In this document: one piece after another, positions 33,259 to 42,019 of the stretch
Numbering within the stretch: the first letter of the stretch is position 1
How the letters are laid out: each line of letters starts with the position of its first letter
Assembly: GCA_051744245.1 (NCBI GenBank)
Contig: JBNJCV010000003.1
Location: 1 to 54,505, forward strand
Length of the DNA: 54,505 nt
Direction: 5' to 3'
Source of the DNA: M55B165 sp051744245
GTDB taxonomy: Bacteria > Actinomycetota > Humimicrobiia > Humimicrobiales > Humimicrobiaceae
The notes under the pieces: model-generated
Databases searched by the model: none
Seen by the model: the letters and a program-made list of their open reading frames with translations, nothing else
What the model was told of the DNA's origin: nothing
Made by a program: the position numbers and the translations under genes

Positions 33259-33316
33259 ATGCAAATAATATTTTAATAATTTGGTTCGAAATTTCAATAC
33301 TTGGGGGAGCCAGCAA
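33259..33316 (+). repeat. Island repeat 6 (tRNA-Asn 3'-end-like scar, longest copy)
   Basis: The left flank TGCAAATAATATTTTAATAA then TTTGGTTCGAA, 13 bases (ATTTCAATACTTG), then GGGGAGCCAGCAA. The left flank matches repeat 3; the right core matches repeats 4 and 5 and tRNA-Asn. It directly abuts the next module (RelE toxin stop at 33320). Confidence 0.78.
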
Positions 33317-33319
33317 ATT

Positions 33320-33592
33320 TTAATATACATCATCATGTTTTCCAATATCAATCGGAATTATCGTGTTTTCTTCAATAATGAAATCAATGCATATCCTATA
33401 TGAGATATTAATTGAAACTGAATATAAATCTGATAATTTACCTTTTAATTTATGCAAGCGAAGTGATGGGTGAAATACATTTATTTCGATTAACTTTAAA
33501 GTCTTTTCGTATTGAGAAATAATTTCAGGGTGATTTTTTAAAAACTTTTTGGCTCTCTTAATATATGTTTCAGTATATATTATTTTATTCAC
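33320..33592 (-). CDS. RelE/YafQ-like ribonuclease toxin
   Basis: A 90-residue RelE-fold protein: IYTETYIKRAKKFLKNHPEI, HPSLRLHKLKGKLSDLYSVS, ISYRICIDFI and a C-terminal PIDIGKHDDVY. The LRLHKLKG and SYRI..D pattern and terminal IGxHDxVY are usual for this type II mRNA interferase group. It follows its Phd-type antitoxin and overlaps it by eight bases. The toxin gene ends four bases from island repeat 6. Confidence 0.85.
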   Translation of the reverse strand: MNKIIYTETYIKRAKKFLKNHPEIISQYEKTLKLIEINVFHPSLRLHKLKGKLSDLYSVSINISYRICIDFIIEENTIIPIDIGKHDDVY

Positions 33593-33842
33593 CGGTTATT
33601 CTTTTAATGTGTTCTTCAACAGATTCTTCAATAAATTTGCCATTTTTCATATCTCTTCTTGACTCGATAAGGGCAATTTCAAGCTCGCACTCTCTCAAAC
33701 TATTATATGCTGCAATAGGCAAAACGACATATTCATTCTTTCCTCTTACAGTAATAATAACTTCATTGTCGCTTGAGGTCGCATCTTTTAATGCGGAAGC
33801 CCCTTTTTGTTTTAATTCGCTTGCTGTTAATATTTTTACCAT
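33585..33842 (-). CDS. Phd/YefM family antitoxin
   Basis: An 85-residue antitoxin. Residues 1-50 form the Phd/YefM DNA-binding fold: MVKILTASELKQKGASALKD, EVIITVRGKNEYVVLPIAAY. The C-terminal part (ESRRDMKNGKFIEESVEEHI) would be the toxin-binding tail. Shine-Dalgarno AAGGAGTG. A perfect inverted repeat lies just upstream, in keeping with autoregulation. Confidence 0.87.
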   Translation of the reverse strand: MVKILTASELKQKGASALKDATSSDNEVIITVRGKNEYVVLPIAAYNSLRECELEIALIESRRDMKNGKFIEESVEEHIKRITGE

Positions 33843-33854
33843 AATAACACTCCT

Positions 33855-33878
33855 TTTAGTACTTTAAATAGTACTAAA
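33855..33878 (-). promoter_or_regulatory. Operator palindrome of the Phd/RelE module
   Basis: A perfect inverted repeat with 9-bp arms TTTAGTACT / AGTACTAAA and a six-base centre, 13 bases before the antitoxin ATG. AT-rich -10-like sequence (TATATTATT) lies directly beyond it on the minus strand. This is where Phd-type antitoxins usually bind. Confidence 0.6.
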
Positions 33879-34255
33879 TAATATACTTTTGTCAATTACT
33901 ACATAAAATTTATTTTGAACTTTAATAATTCACTAAAAAATTGGTTCTTTTTAAAAATATTGTTGATTTTTTATTTAGAATTTATTGGCCTAATTCTGAG
34001 CTTTATCCTCTTTTTTTAACAAGATCTGTATCCTATTTCTAATAAATAATTCAAATAATCGCTTAAAATGCATTAAAACCATCTTCAGATGGTTGAAACA
34101 GTTTCTCTCGCTTCGAAATATATCATATCTTTTAAACTTATCTTTATATACCAACATTATTCTTAAAAAGAGCCAATAATTTTTCTATTTATTTTTTCCT
34201 GTTTAAACTGCACTTTTCCGCTCATTATAATTTTTAAGTAGAAGGAACGAACATT
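33879..34255. other. Intergenic stretch with repeat copy and promoter
   Basis: Holds copy B of the AT-rich repeat (33943-33976; compare 28611-28644), a perfect 8-bp hairpin AACCATCT / AGATGGTT at 34077-34094, a TTCGAAATAT segment near 34112 recalling the island repeats, and TATAAT at 34226-34231 with AGAAGGA upstream of the next gene. No protein-coding frame is convincing. Confidence 0.5.
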
Positions 34256-36013
34256 ATGAAGGTATCTGGCGCAGAAATAATAGTTAAAATGTTAGAGGCA
34301 AATGATGCAAGTTATATTTTCGGTGTACCTGGTGGGCATTTACTAAAATTTTATGATGCTGTTTACAATAGTAAAAAACTAACACCAATTTTAACTAAGC
34401 ATGAGAGCGGCGCTGCTTTCATAGCAGCAGGTTTTTCTGAAGTTAGTAATGAGATAGGTGTTTGTACCGGTACCGTAGGTCCAGGAGCCACTAATCTTAT
34501 TACTGGCATAGCTTCAGCTTATATGGATTCGATACCAATTTTTGTTCTTACCGCACAAGTTGGAACTAGCACAGTGGGCAAGGGAGGATTACAAGAAGCT
34601 ACAGGAGTTGGTCGAACAATTGACCATGTAGAATTATTTGACGGTATAACGAAATATTCTAATCGGGCATTAAATGTTAATAAATTACCTGAAAGTTTTA
34701 GAAATTTAATAAGGCTTGCCTTAAATGGGAGGCAAGGGCCAGTACACTTAGATGTAATGGCTGATATTTTAGCCTCTTATACAGAAGTTGATAACAAAAT
34801 TTTAAATGAAAAAATAGAAAAACTATCTATTTCTGCAATTCAGAAGGATATAGATAGGGCTTCTAAATTAGTATTTTTTTCTAAAAATCCTGCAATTCTT
34901 GCTGGAGCTGGGGCCCGTGCTGCTAGTAAAGAAATCCTTAAACTTGTTGAAAATTATAATATACCATTGGCTACTACTATAAGAGGAAAGGGAATAATAC
35001 CTGAAAATCATGAATTTTATCTTGGTTGTTTGGGTCTATATGGAATAAATATAGCAAATAAATATCTTAGGTCGGGTATTGATGTACTTATTGGAATTGG
35101 TACTAGTTTCAGTGAATTTACTACTCATGCATGGGATAAAAGGTTTCAACCTTCTGATGCGCTAATCCAAATAGATATTGATGGATGGGAAATTAGCAAA
35201 AATTATGCTACAGAGATAGGTATAAAAGGAGATTCAGATATAGTTCTTTAACAATTATTAACTGCAATGGAGAGACAAGATAAATCCAAAAAATTTATAG
35301 ATTCTAGCAAGATAACCAAAATGAAGAGAGAAAGAGAATACTTTTCTGACCCAAAAATGGAAGATGATAGCATTCCTTTGAAACCACAACGTTTCATGAA
35401 ATTATTGCGGGATTCATTACCAGAAGAAACTATTATTTTTGGAGATATCGGCAATACTTTAACTTGGCTTGAAAGTTATTTCCAATCGCTTAAACCTAAT
35501 TCTTTTTTTATTTGCTCTAGCTTAGCATCTATGGGTTATGGGGTTTCAGCATCGATTGGAGGCCAAATAGCGGCAGGCAACCGTCCTGTAGTTTGTGTTT
35601 GCGGAGATGGTGATTTTCAAATGCAAGGTATGGAAGTTGTTACAGCGGTTAATTATAATATCCCTGTAACTTGGTTTATTTTAAATAATCAATCTTTAGG
35701 TATGATGGTCGACTTACAGAAAATAATTTATGGAGGAAGAAAAATATCTAGTGAATTTGTGAACCCTGATTTTGTTAAACTTGCAGAATCTATGGGAGCA
35801 GTCGGATTAAGGATTACTAAACCAAAAGAGATAGAATCAGTAGTACAAAAAGCTATTAGCAATAAAAAACCAACTGTAGTTGATGTACAAATTGACCCAG
35901 ATGAAGCCCCACCATTTGATGCTAGGGCAGAAGCAATTACTAAAGCCCAGGGATCGTCAGCTCCTTTATTAAAAAAATTGAAAATGGTTCCTAAATTTTT
36001 AAAAAGGACTTAA
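34256..36013 (+). pseudogene. TPP-dependent acetolactate synthase-like enzyme split by one ochre codon
   Basis: Two frames in phase (34256-35251 and 35267-36013) make one protein of about 585 residues when the TAA at 35249-35251 is ignored. The first part has the TPP-activating glutamate in TKHESGAAFIAAGF and the GPGATNLITGIASAYMDSIP segment. The second has the TPP/Mg site GDGDFQMQGMEVVTAVNYNI and NNQSLGMM. This is the layout of acetohydroxyacid synthase large subunits and relatives; no small subunit is nearby. The two halves could not work alone without complementation. A recent nonsense mutation is the simplest view. Confidence 0.78.
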
Positions 36014-36067
36014 GCTTAGCCAGTAAGCTTTATTTATTTTTATAGAAATAATAAAAGAAGATACAAA

Positions 36068-36139
36068 CGTTGCAAAGAAATAAGAATTAGTTATGTTGGG
36101 AGATCCAGGAAGAAGGAGGTAGAATTATATGAAAGCTAA
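36068..36139 (+). pseudogene. Remnant of a BrnT toxin (last 23 codons)
   Basis: In frame, the DNA reads RCKEIRISYVGRSRKKEVEL then YES and stop, against RSKKIRIISVRRSRKKEVEL-YES at the end of the intact BrnT at 25186-25446. Everything upstream of this is lost. It overlaps the start of the orphan BrnA exactly as in the intact pair. Confidence 0.75.
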
Positions 36140-36359
36140 AGAATTAGATAAAAAATTTGATGAAAATAAAGAAGATATTACAAAATATCTTGATATAGCA
36201 AAAGTAAAAAGACCAAAACAAGAACAAAAAAGAGTAAATGTCGATTTTCCTTTATGGATGGTAAATTTATTAGATAAAGAAGCTAAAAGACTGGGAGTAC
36301 CAAGACAATCTATTATTAAAGTTTGGGTAGCAGAAAGACTTGAAAGACAAATTCAGTAA
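36129..36359 (+). CDS. Orphan BrnA-like antitoxin
   Basis: A 76-residue RHH antitoxin, nearly identical to the one at 25436-25666 (differences include K/S at position 4, V/A in the middle and I/T near the end). Shine-Dalgarno AAGGAGG is kept. The toxin partner is reduced to its last 23 codons. It may still neutralise the BrnT made 11 kb upstream and bind its operator, acting as an anti-addiction copy. No own palindromic promoter is visible. Confidence 0.85.
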   Translation: MKAKELDKKFDENKEDITKYLDIAKVKRPKQEQKRVNVDFPLWMVNLLDKEAKRLGVPRQSIIKVWVAERLERQIQ

Positions 36360-36411
36360 GAAATCCACCTTTACTTATATTTTTAAATAAGTTACTCTAA
36401 TCCAAAAAGTC

Positions 36412-36744
36412 ATGCAAGTAAAAAGAGTTAAATTTAAAAGCGGATTAGTTAAAAGCCAGGCCCAGGTAGAAAACCTTCCAGTAAGCACTTGGAAATGGAA
36501 AGAAATTCCAAAAAAATTAAGGGATTTGCTAAAAAAAGACAAGCCCTGGGAACTATCTGGAAGCTACGGAGATCCAACAGTTGCCACCCCTATTGAGTAC
36601 GAGAAAATAACTTTTATTGGCAGGGAGAATAGTGAAATTATAGAGTTTTGGAATCTGGGCGCGGTATTTTTTACAAGTGAAAATACTGAAGAGCTGCGCC
36701 GGATATTTAGGTGCCTGGTTAGATTTAAAGACATCCAAAAATAA
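36412..36744 (+). CDS. Conserved small protein upstream of SNF2 helicase
   Basis: A 110-residue soluble protein with no domain I can name. It reads as compact alpha/beta: a basic N-terminus, PVSTWKWKEIPKKLRDLLKK, then SYGDPTVATPIEYEKITFIG. Its stop lies ten bases before the SNF2 gene start on the same strand, so it is probably the first gene of that operon. It is codon-like its neighbours, and its frame is open throughout, supporting a real gene. Confidence 0.6.
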   Translation: MQVKRVKFKSGLVKSQAQVENLPVSTWKWKEIPKKLRDLLKKDKPWELSGSYGDPTVATPIEYEKITFIGRENSEIIEFWNLGAVFFTSENTEELRRIFRCLVRFKDIQK

Positions 36745-36754
36745 TATAATAAAA

Positions 36755-39700
36755 ATGATAGCGCTTCATATATCTGCTATAGAAGGAAACCTTTATCTGT
36801 GGAGTGAAGGCAAGAAAGTTGGCTCCATTAATGATTTAAAAAAATCGGTTGGGGCAATAAATTTAGGTCTAAAGGTTTTAAAGAAAAATACTGAAGATAT
36901 AATATTGTGGCTACCCTCTCAGGGTGAAAAATTTATTCCTTCCTCTTTCTTGACAGGAAATATGCATGAAAATATGCCTGGTACAAAGATAGCTGCATTT
37001 ACTGCCAGAGCTAGGCCTTTAGAAATTGAGGAAGCACTCGAGCTTGCATCTATTGCAAAAGACGGAAACATAGCGGGAAGCAAAGTTATCTTTGGCAGTT
37101 CAATTTTCTGGGTTTTGTGCATTTTAAGGGTAGCCCTAAAAATTGCAGCAGAAGAGAATTTTCTTCCAGGACTATTTAACAGGCTTGAATACTGGGAAGC
37201 AAGATGGGTTCCGGTTCCAGGAAATGAGGACGAGAATATTTTAAAAAAGCTTTCTAGCTGCATGCCTCCTGTTTGCAGGTGCGCAAACCATGGCGGGGAA
37301 ACGCCCAATACGTCTGCAATTATTGTAACCAATATGATTTTAGCAAATAGTGTCGATTCTGTTTTGCGCAAAGGCGTAACTAATGAAAGCAGCAACAACC
37401 CAGAAAGTGTACACGATGCCTGGATTAATGCCCTGGCTAGAAAAGAGGCAAGGGTTATTTGGGATAATAAGGCAGAGATAAAGGAGCTTAGCAATAATCT
37501 TAATAGCTGGAAAAGCCCCATTAATATTTTTTCACAGTCTCCGTTTAATTTATGTTTTAAGCTTTCTGAGCCGCAAGATGAAAATGATAGATGGCGTGTA
37601 GATTATCTGCTGCAGCCAAAGCATGACCAGAGTATTTATATGCCTCTGGCAAGGGTTTGGGACGATGATGCAAAAGTAAAAATGCAGATAGAAAAATTTG
37701 GTAAATCACCTCTTCAATTTATCTTGGCTGCCCTGGGGCAGGCGGCAGGCTTATGTCCCGAAGTTTCTAGCAGCTTGAAGAAAAAAGACCCGGAGGGTTT
37801 TAGCCTAAGCTTGGAAGGCGCATACAGGTTTTTAAAAGAATATGCGCAGGCTTTTAGCGCAGCGGGCTTTAAAGTTCTTTTGCCTTCCTGGTGGGTGGGC
37901 AAAGGCATTTCTAAAAAATTAGGCCTAAAAATTAAGGCTAGCAGCCCCAAGATGCAGGGTAGCGGCGGATTGAACCTTGATTTAATGGTTGAATTTGATT
38001 ACAGGGTTTCTATGGGAAATGACGAGTTAAGCCCAGAAGAGCTCAGGTCTCTTGCTAAATTAAAGATTCCCTTGGTTAAAATCAGGGGGGAGTGGAGGCA
38101 AATAGATAAAAATCAGATAAGCACTGCCTTAAAATTGCTGGATAAACATAAAAACAAAAAAATTTCTGCGCGCGACCTTTTAGCCTTATCCCTGAGGTCT
38201 AGTAAAGAAATTGGGGATTTAGAAATTGAATCTGTTAGCTCCGATGGGTGGCTGAAAGATTTACTTGATAGTTTAGCCGGAAAGGCTGCCTTTAGCTTGG
38301 CAAAACAGCCCCCGGGATTTAGGGGCAAGCTTCGCAAATACCAGAAAAAAGGGTACTCCTGGCTTGCCTTTCTGGGAAAATATGGATTAGGGGCATGTCT
38401 GGCCGATGACATGGGGCTTGGTAAAACAGTTCAAACACTTGCTTTAATCCAGAAACAGTCAATTAACGGAGAGAAAAGGCCGGTGCTAGTAGTATGCCCC
38501 ACTTCTGTAGTAAATAACTGGCTGAAAGAGGCCAGGGCATTTACTCCAAACCTAAAGGTTTTTGTACACCATGGCAGTGACAGAAAGAAAAGGGGAGAAT
38601 TTGCAAAAATTGCTGAAAAGAAGCAAATAATAATATCAAGCTATGGATTGCTGAGAAGGGATATTAATTTTTTAAAAAAAATTGATTGGGCGGTGGTAGT
38701 TTTAGATGAAGCTCAGAATATTAAAAATCCCGAAACCAAACAGTCAAAAGCTGCACGCTGCTTACAGTCTGGTTTCAGTATTATATTAACGGGCACCCCG
38801 GTTGAAAACCATGTGGGAGACCTCTGGGCATTGATGGATTTCTTAAACCCGGGCCTTTTAGGCACCCAGAGCTATTTTAAAAGCAAGTTCTACAATCCAA
38901 TCCAGGTTTATAATGACCAGGAGGCTGCCGCTAAATTAAAATCTGTAACTTCCCCCTTTATATTAAGGAGGGAGAAAACAGACAAAAATATTATATCTGA
39001 CCTTCCAGAAAAGATAGAAATAAAGGACTATTGCAATTTAACAAAAGAGCAGGCTTCCCTTTATAAGGCGGTGGTTGATGAAATGGAAGAAAAAGTCAAA
39101 CAAGCGGAGGGAATTGATAGGCGGGGCCTTATACTTTCTACGATTACCAAGCTAAAACAGGTTTGTAACCATCCCGCCCTTTTTGCCAAGGATAATTCAA
39201 CAATTGACGGGAGATCGGGAAAGTTGGAAAGGCTTGTAGGCATACTTGCCGAAACTATTGAATTAGGAGAAAGGAGTTTAGTTTTTACCCAGTACTCACA
39301 GCTGGGGGAAATGTTAAAAGGTTACCTTCAGGATTATTTTGTTGAAGAGGTTTTCTTACTGCATGGAGGCACAAGCAGAAAAAAAAGGGATGAAATGATA
39401 GATATTTTCCAGGGTAGCGGCAACGCCCCCCACATATTTGTATTGTCCATTAAGGCTGGGGGAACCGGCTTGAATTTGACCAGGGCAAACCATGTCATTC
39501 ATTTTGACCGCTGGTGGAATCCCGCAGTGGAAAACCAGGCTACAGACCGGGCGTTTAGGATTGGGCAGAAAAGGAATGTAGGGGTACATAAATTTATTGT
39601 TGCTGGAACACTGGAGGAAAGAATAGATGAAATGATTGAAAGCAAGATTAATGTAGCCAAAAATGTTATAGGAGCTGGCGAAGATTGGCTGACCGAACTT

Positions 39701-39757
39701 TCAAATGAAGATTTTTATAATTTAATTAAATTAAGCACTGAAGCTATAGGGGAGTAA
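36755..39757 (+). CDS. SNF2-family helicase/ATPase
   Basis: A 1000-residue Swi2/Snf2 ATPase. The N-terminal half (about 1-520) is the bacterial SNF2-associated region, which contains VKIRGEWRQIDKNQI typical of these proteins. The motor has motif I ADDMGLGKTVQT near 550, motif II VLDEAQNIKN near 650, ILTGTPVENHVGDLWALMDF, and C-terminal motifs GGTGLNLTRANHVIHFDRWW and QATDRAFRIGQKR near 925. ATG 36755 is chosen over a start at 36677 because the latter overlaps the upstream gene in another frame. A TATAAT ends four bases before it. The SWIM protein follows after two bases. Confidence 0.92.
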   Translation: MIALHISAIEGNLYLWSEGKKVGSINDLKKSVGAINLGLKVLKKNTEDIILWLPSQGEKFIPSSFLTGNMHENMPGTKIAAFTARARPLEIEEALELASIAKDGNIAGSKVIFGSSIFWVLCILRVALKIAAEENFLPGLFNRLEYWEARWVPVPGNEDENILKKLSSCMPPVCRCANHGGETPNTSAIIVTNMILANSVDSVLRKGVTNESSNNPESVHDAWINALARKEARVIWDNKAEIKELSNNLNSWKSPINIFSQSPFNLCFKLSEPQDENDRWRVDYLLQPKHDQSIYMPLARVWDDDAKVKMQIEKFGKSPLQFILAALGQAAGLCPEVSSSLKKKDPEGFSLSLEGAYRFLKEYAQAFSAAGFKVLLPSWWVGKGISKKLGLKIKASSPKMQGSGGLNLDLMVEFDYRVSMGNDELSPEELRSLAKLKIPLVKIRGEWRQIDKNQISTALKLLDKHKNKKISARDLLALSLRSSKEIGDLEIESVSSDGWLKDLLDSLAGKAAFSLAKQPPGFRGKLRKYQKKGYSWLAFLGKYGLGACLADDMGLGKTVQTLALIQKQSINGEKRPVLVVCPTSVVNNWLKEARAFTPNLKVFVHHGSDRKKRGEFAKIAEKKQIIISSYGLLRRDINFLKKIDWAVVVLDEAQNIKNPETKQSKAARCLQSGFSIILTGTPVENHVGDLWALMDFLNPGLLGTQSYFKSKFYNPIQVYNDQEAAAKLKSVTSPFILRREKTDKNIISDLPEKIEIKDYCNLTKEQASLYKAVVDEMEEKVKQAEGIDRRGLILSTITKLKQVCNHPALFAKDNSTIDGRSGKLERLVGILAETIELGERSLVFTQYSQLGEMLKGYLQDYFVEEVFLLHGGTSRKKRDEMIDIFQGSGNAPHIFVLSIKAGGTGLNLTRANHVIHFDRWWNPAVENQATDRAFRIGQKRNVGVHKFIVAGTLEERIDEMIESKINVAKNVIGAGEDWLTELSNEDFYNLIKLSTEAIGE

Positions 39758-39759
39758 AC

Positions 39760-40593
39760 ATGGGCAGATATTATGAATGGTATGAGCCTACAATACCAAA
39801 AAAAGTAAAAGGAGGCATAAAGGCTCACAGCAAGCGAGGCGCATTTGCAAATAGCTGGTGGGGCCAGAGGTGGATTGAAACTTTAGAAGGCTTTGATATA
39901 GGGGCTAGGCTTGCAAGGGGCCGGACCTACGCGAGGAAGGGCCAGGTGGCAACCCTTGATATTGGCCGGGGCAAGCTTACCTCAAGAGTACAGGGCTCTG
40001 CTGACGAGCCCTACATTGTTTCTATAGAGCTTGATACTTTTACAGCCAAGAAATGGAAAAAAATTATAGCAAGGCTTTTGGAGAAGCCAATTTTTGCGGC
40101 CCGGCTCCTTGGCAATGAAATGCCCCCGGACATAGAGCTGGTATTTGAAGATGAAGGCCTGTCCCTGTTTCCGAAAAACCAGCAAAGCCTTAGAACAAAC
40201 TGTAGCTGCCCCGACTGCTCTAATCCATGCAAGCATATTGCCGCAGTTTTCTATATTATGGCCGAAGCTTTTGACAATGACCCCTTTTTGATATTTAAGC
40301 TTAAGGGAATGGACAAGGATAAGCTGATAAAGCAGCTTACAGGCAAAGACAGTGATTACAAAAAGCAGAAACTAATGCCTGAGCCTTTGCCAGAAGAAGC
40401 TCCGGGCTTCTGGGGGCAAGATTTAAATTTTGATTTTAATATAAATATTGGCCTCCCAGGTTTGCACGCAGCCATCCCTAAAAGGCTGGGGTTACTTTCA
40501 TTTTGGCGGTCAGAGAAAAAATTTGTTCCGCTTATGGAAAAATTATACAAGAAAGCCTCTTCTTATGCTGTAGAGAGGTTAGAAAAACTATAG
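39760..40593 (+). CDS. SWIM zinc-finger protein
   Basis: A 277-residue protein. It opens with GRYYEWYEPTIPKKVKGGIK and WWGQRWIETLEGF, features of the standard SNF2-linked SWIM protein. The SWIM finger is CSCPDCSNPCKHIAAVFYIM with C148, C150, C157 and H159. The rest shows no second domain that I recognise. SWIM fingers bind DNA or protein; with SNF2 two bases upstream this is a recurrent two-gene unit, probably acting together on DNA. Confidence 0.9.
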   Translation: MGRYYEWYEPTIPKKVKGGIKAHSKRGAFANSWWGQRWIETLEGFDIGARLARGRTYARKGQVATLDIGRGKLTSRVQGSADEPYIVSIELDTFTAKKWKKIIARLLEKPIFAARLLGNEMPPDIELVFEDEGLSLFPKNQQSLRTNCSCPDCSNPCKHIAAVFYIMAEAFDNDPFLIFKLKGMDKDKLIKQLTGKDSDYKKQKLMPEPLPEEAPGFWGQDLNFDFNINIGLPGLHAAIPKRLGLLSFWRSEKKFVPLMEKLYKKASSYAVERLEKL

Positions 40594-40685
40594 AAAGGGC
40601 TATTTAAAATATTTTAAATTTTAGCTTAGAAAATGTTTAATTTTAGGATAAAATTGAATTATTGAAAAAAATAATTTAGGTAGTG

Positions 40686-41282
40686 ATGTCAGCAAGAAGA
40701 GTAAACAGGGTTCCGGTTAACCTGCATCCACAGGAATCCGGGCTTTCAAAAAAAGAAATAAGAATTATACTGAGGGCTGCAGACGAGATAATAATGGAAG
40801 GTGGCAGGAACCTGTTGGCAAAACTGCTAAAGGGCTCTAAAGAAAAAGTTATCTTGCAAAGGGGCTTGGAAAATACTAAAAATTATGGCTATTTTAAGAA
40901 CCTGTCGGTGTTCGAGATCATATCGAAAATAGACTGGCTAATAATTAACAGGTACTTAAAAATAGAGTATGATTACAGGCTACCCTTGATTGTTTTTGCC
41001 CCGGAGGGCTGGGAAATAGAAAAAGATACCTACACAGATGAGATCATAGAAGAATTTGATAAACTGATCGAATCCGGGGTAGATTATTACAATATGAGCT
41101 TTTTAAAAGACGCTCCAAGAGACATGGTTTTTTTACTGCTAGAAAAAATAAGGGGGAAGAAAGACCCTAAATATATACCAATTTTAAAACAATGGAAAAA
41201 AATTGATTATAAAAAAGTTAGGGCTAGAATAAATTCTGTAATAAAATCTATTAAAAATAGTAAGGCAAAAAAGGAAATTTAA
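40686..41282 (+). CDS. RQC-like DNA-binding protein (RQC-minor type)
   Basis: A 198-residue protein. RRVNRVPVNLHPQESGLSKK, EIRIILRAADEIIMEGGRNL, LAKLLKGSKEKVILQRGLEN and YDYRLPLIVFAPEGWEIEKD resemble the winged-helix RQC part of RecQ helicases, found as a free-standing small protein. There are no helicase motors here. It starts 93 bases after the SWIM gene and could serve as a DNA-structure reader for the SNF2 ATPase. GTG at 40683 is an alternative start. Confidence 0.65.
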   Translation: MSARRVNRVPVNLHPQESGLSKKEIRIILRAADEIIMEGGRNLLAKLLKGSKEKVILQRGLENTKNYGYFKNLSVFEIISKIDWLIINRYLKIEYDYRLPLIVFAPEGWEIEKDTYTDEIIEEFDKLIESGVDYYNMSFLKDAPRDMVFLLLEKIRGKKDPKYIPILKQWKKIDYKKVRARINSVIKSIKNSKAKKEI

Positions 41283-42019
41283 CCGATTACGTGTCTTCTG
41301 CCACAACAAAGAATCTATAGTTTTAAAGGTATAAAACCAGACAATTCCTTAGAAATCCTTTTAATAATTTATATAAATTTTCTTTAGTTATAATATGGTT
41401 CTGGATTGGTTCTCATAACGATTAGGATAACCTCTTAAAAAAATAAGGTCTGCTGATAAATAAATCACCCTGAATATTTGTATCCTCTTTTAAATTTTAA
41501 ATAATTTAATTGTTGATAATCCTGGAAAAATCTTAATATATTTTTATGTTATAAATATTGACCAGTCCGGGGGCAAGTTTGGCTCACTTCCGTTTTGTAA
41601 TTGTAAAACCCGGTTCTTACTTAACTTTTCTGAAATCAATTATGGGCTGAATTTTCGAGATTTACTATACTCCGATCCCAATATATATATTTTTTTAAAA
41701 GCAGATGGCTACTTTGGGGATGTTTCCAGGTATAAATTTTGATGTAATATAAATTGGGAGTATTGCATACCCAGTATATTTCATATTCTTCCAAAAAACC
41801 TAATAGATATGATTGAATCCCGAAGATATATTGTCTACTTTGAAAAGAGGACCTTTCTCAAATAAACCTCAGTATTTTAGTAATTTCAGCAATTGGTTTT
41901 TCAGATTATAGAAACTGGGTATTTTACTGCATTAATAATTGGCCTAGAATTTTACATATTTTTCTCTTATGTTATAATATTTCTTGAAAGTGCTAATAAT
42001 AACATTTTTAAGAAATATA
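41283..42019. other. AT-rich gap with repeat fragments
   Basis: About 740 bases with no convincing gene. A segment ATAAATATTGACCAGTCCGG (41551-41570) is related to the left half of island repeat 2 and to 45162. GGCTACTTTGGGGATG near 41706 resembles part of repeat family B. A TATAAT at 41973-41978 should serve the AbiEi gene. The rest looks like decayed DNA. Confidence 0.45.
41549..41577 (+). repeat. Partial island repeat related to repeat 2
   Basis: TTATAAATATTGACCAGTCC followed by GGGGGCAAG. The CCAGTCCGGG part matches 25073-25083 and 45177-45187 closely; the terminal GCCAGCAA is lost. Confidence 0.4.
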
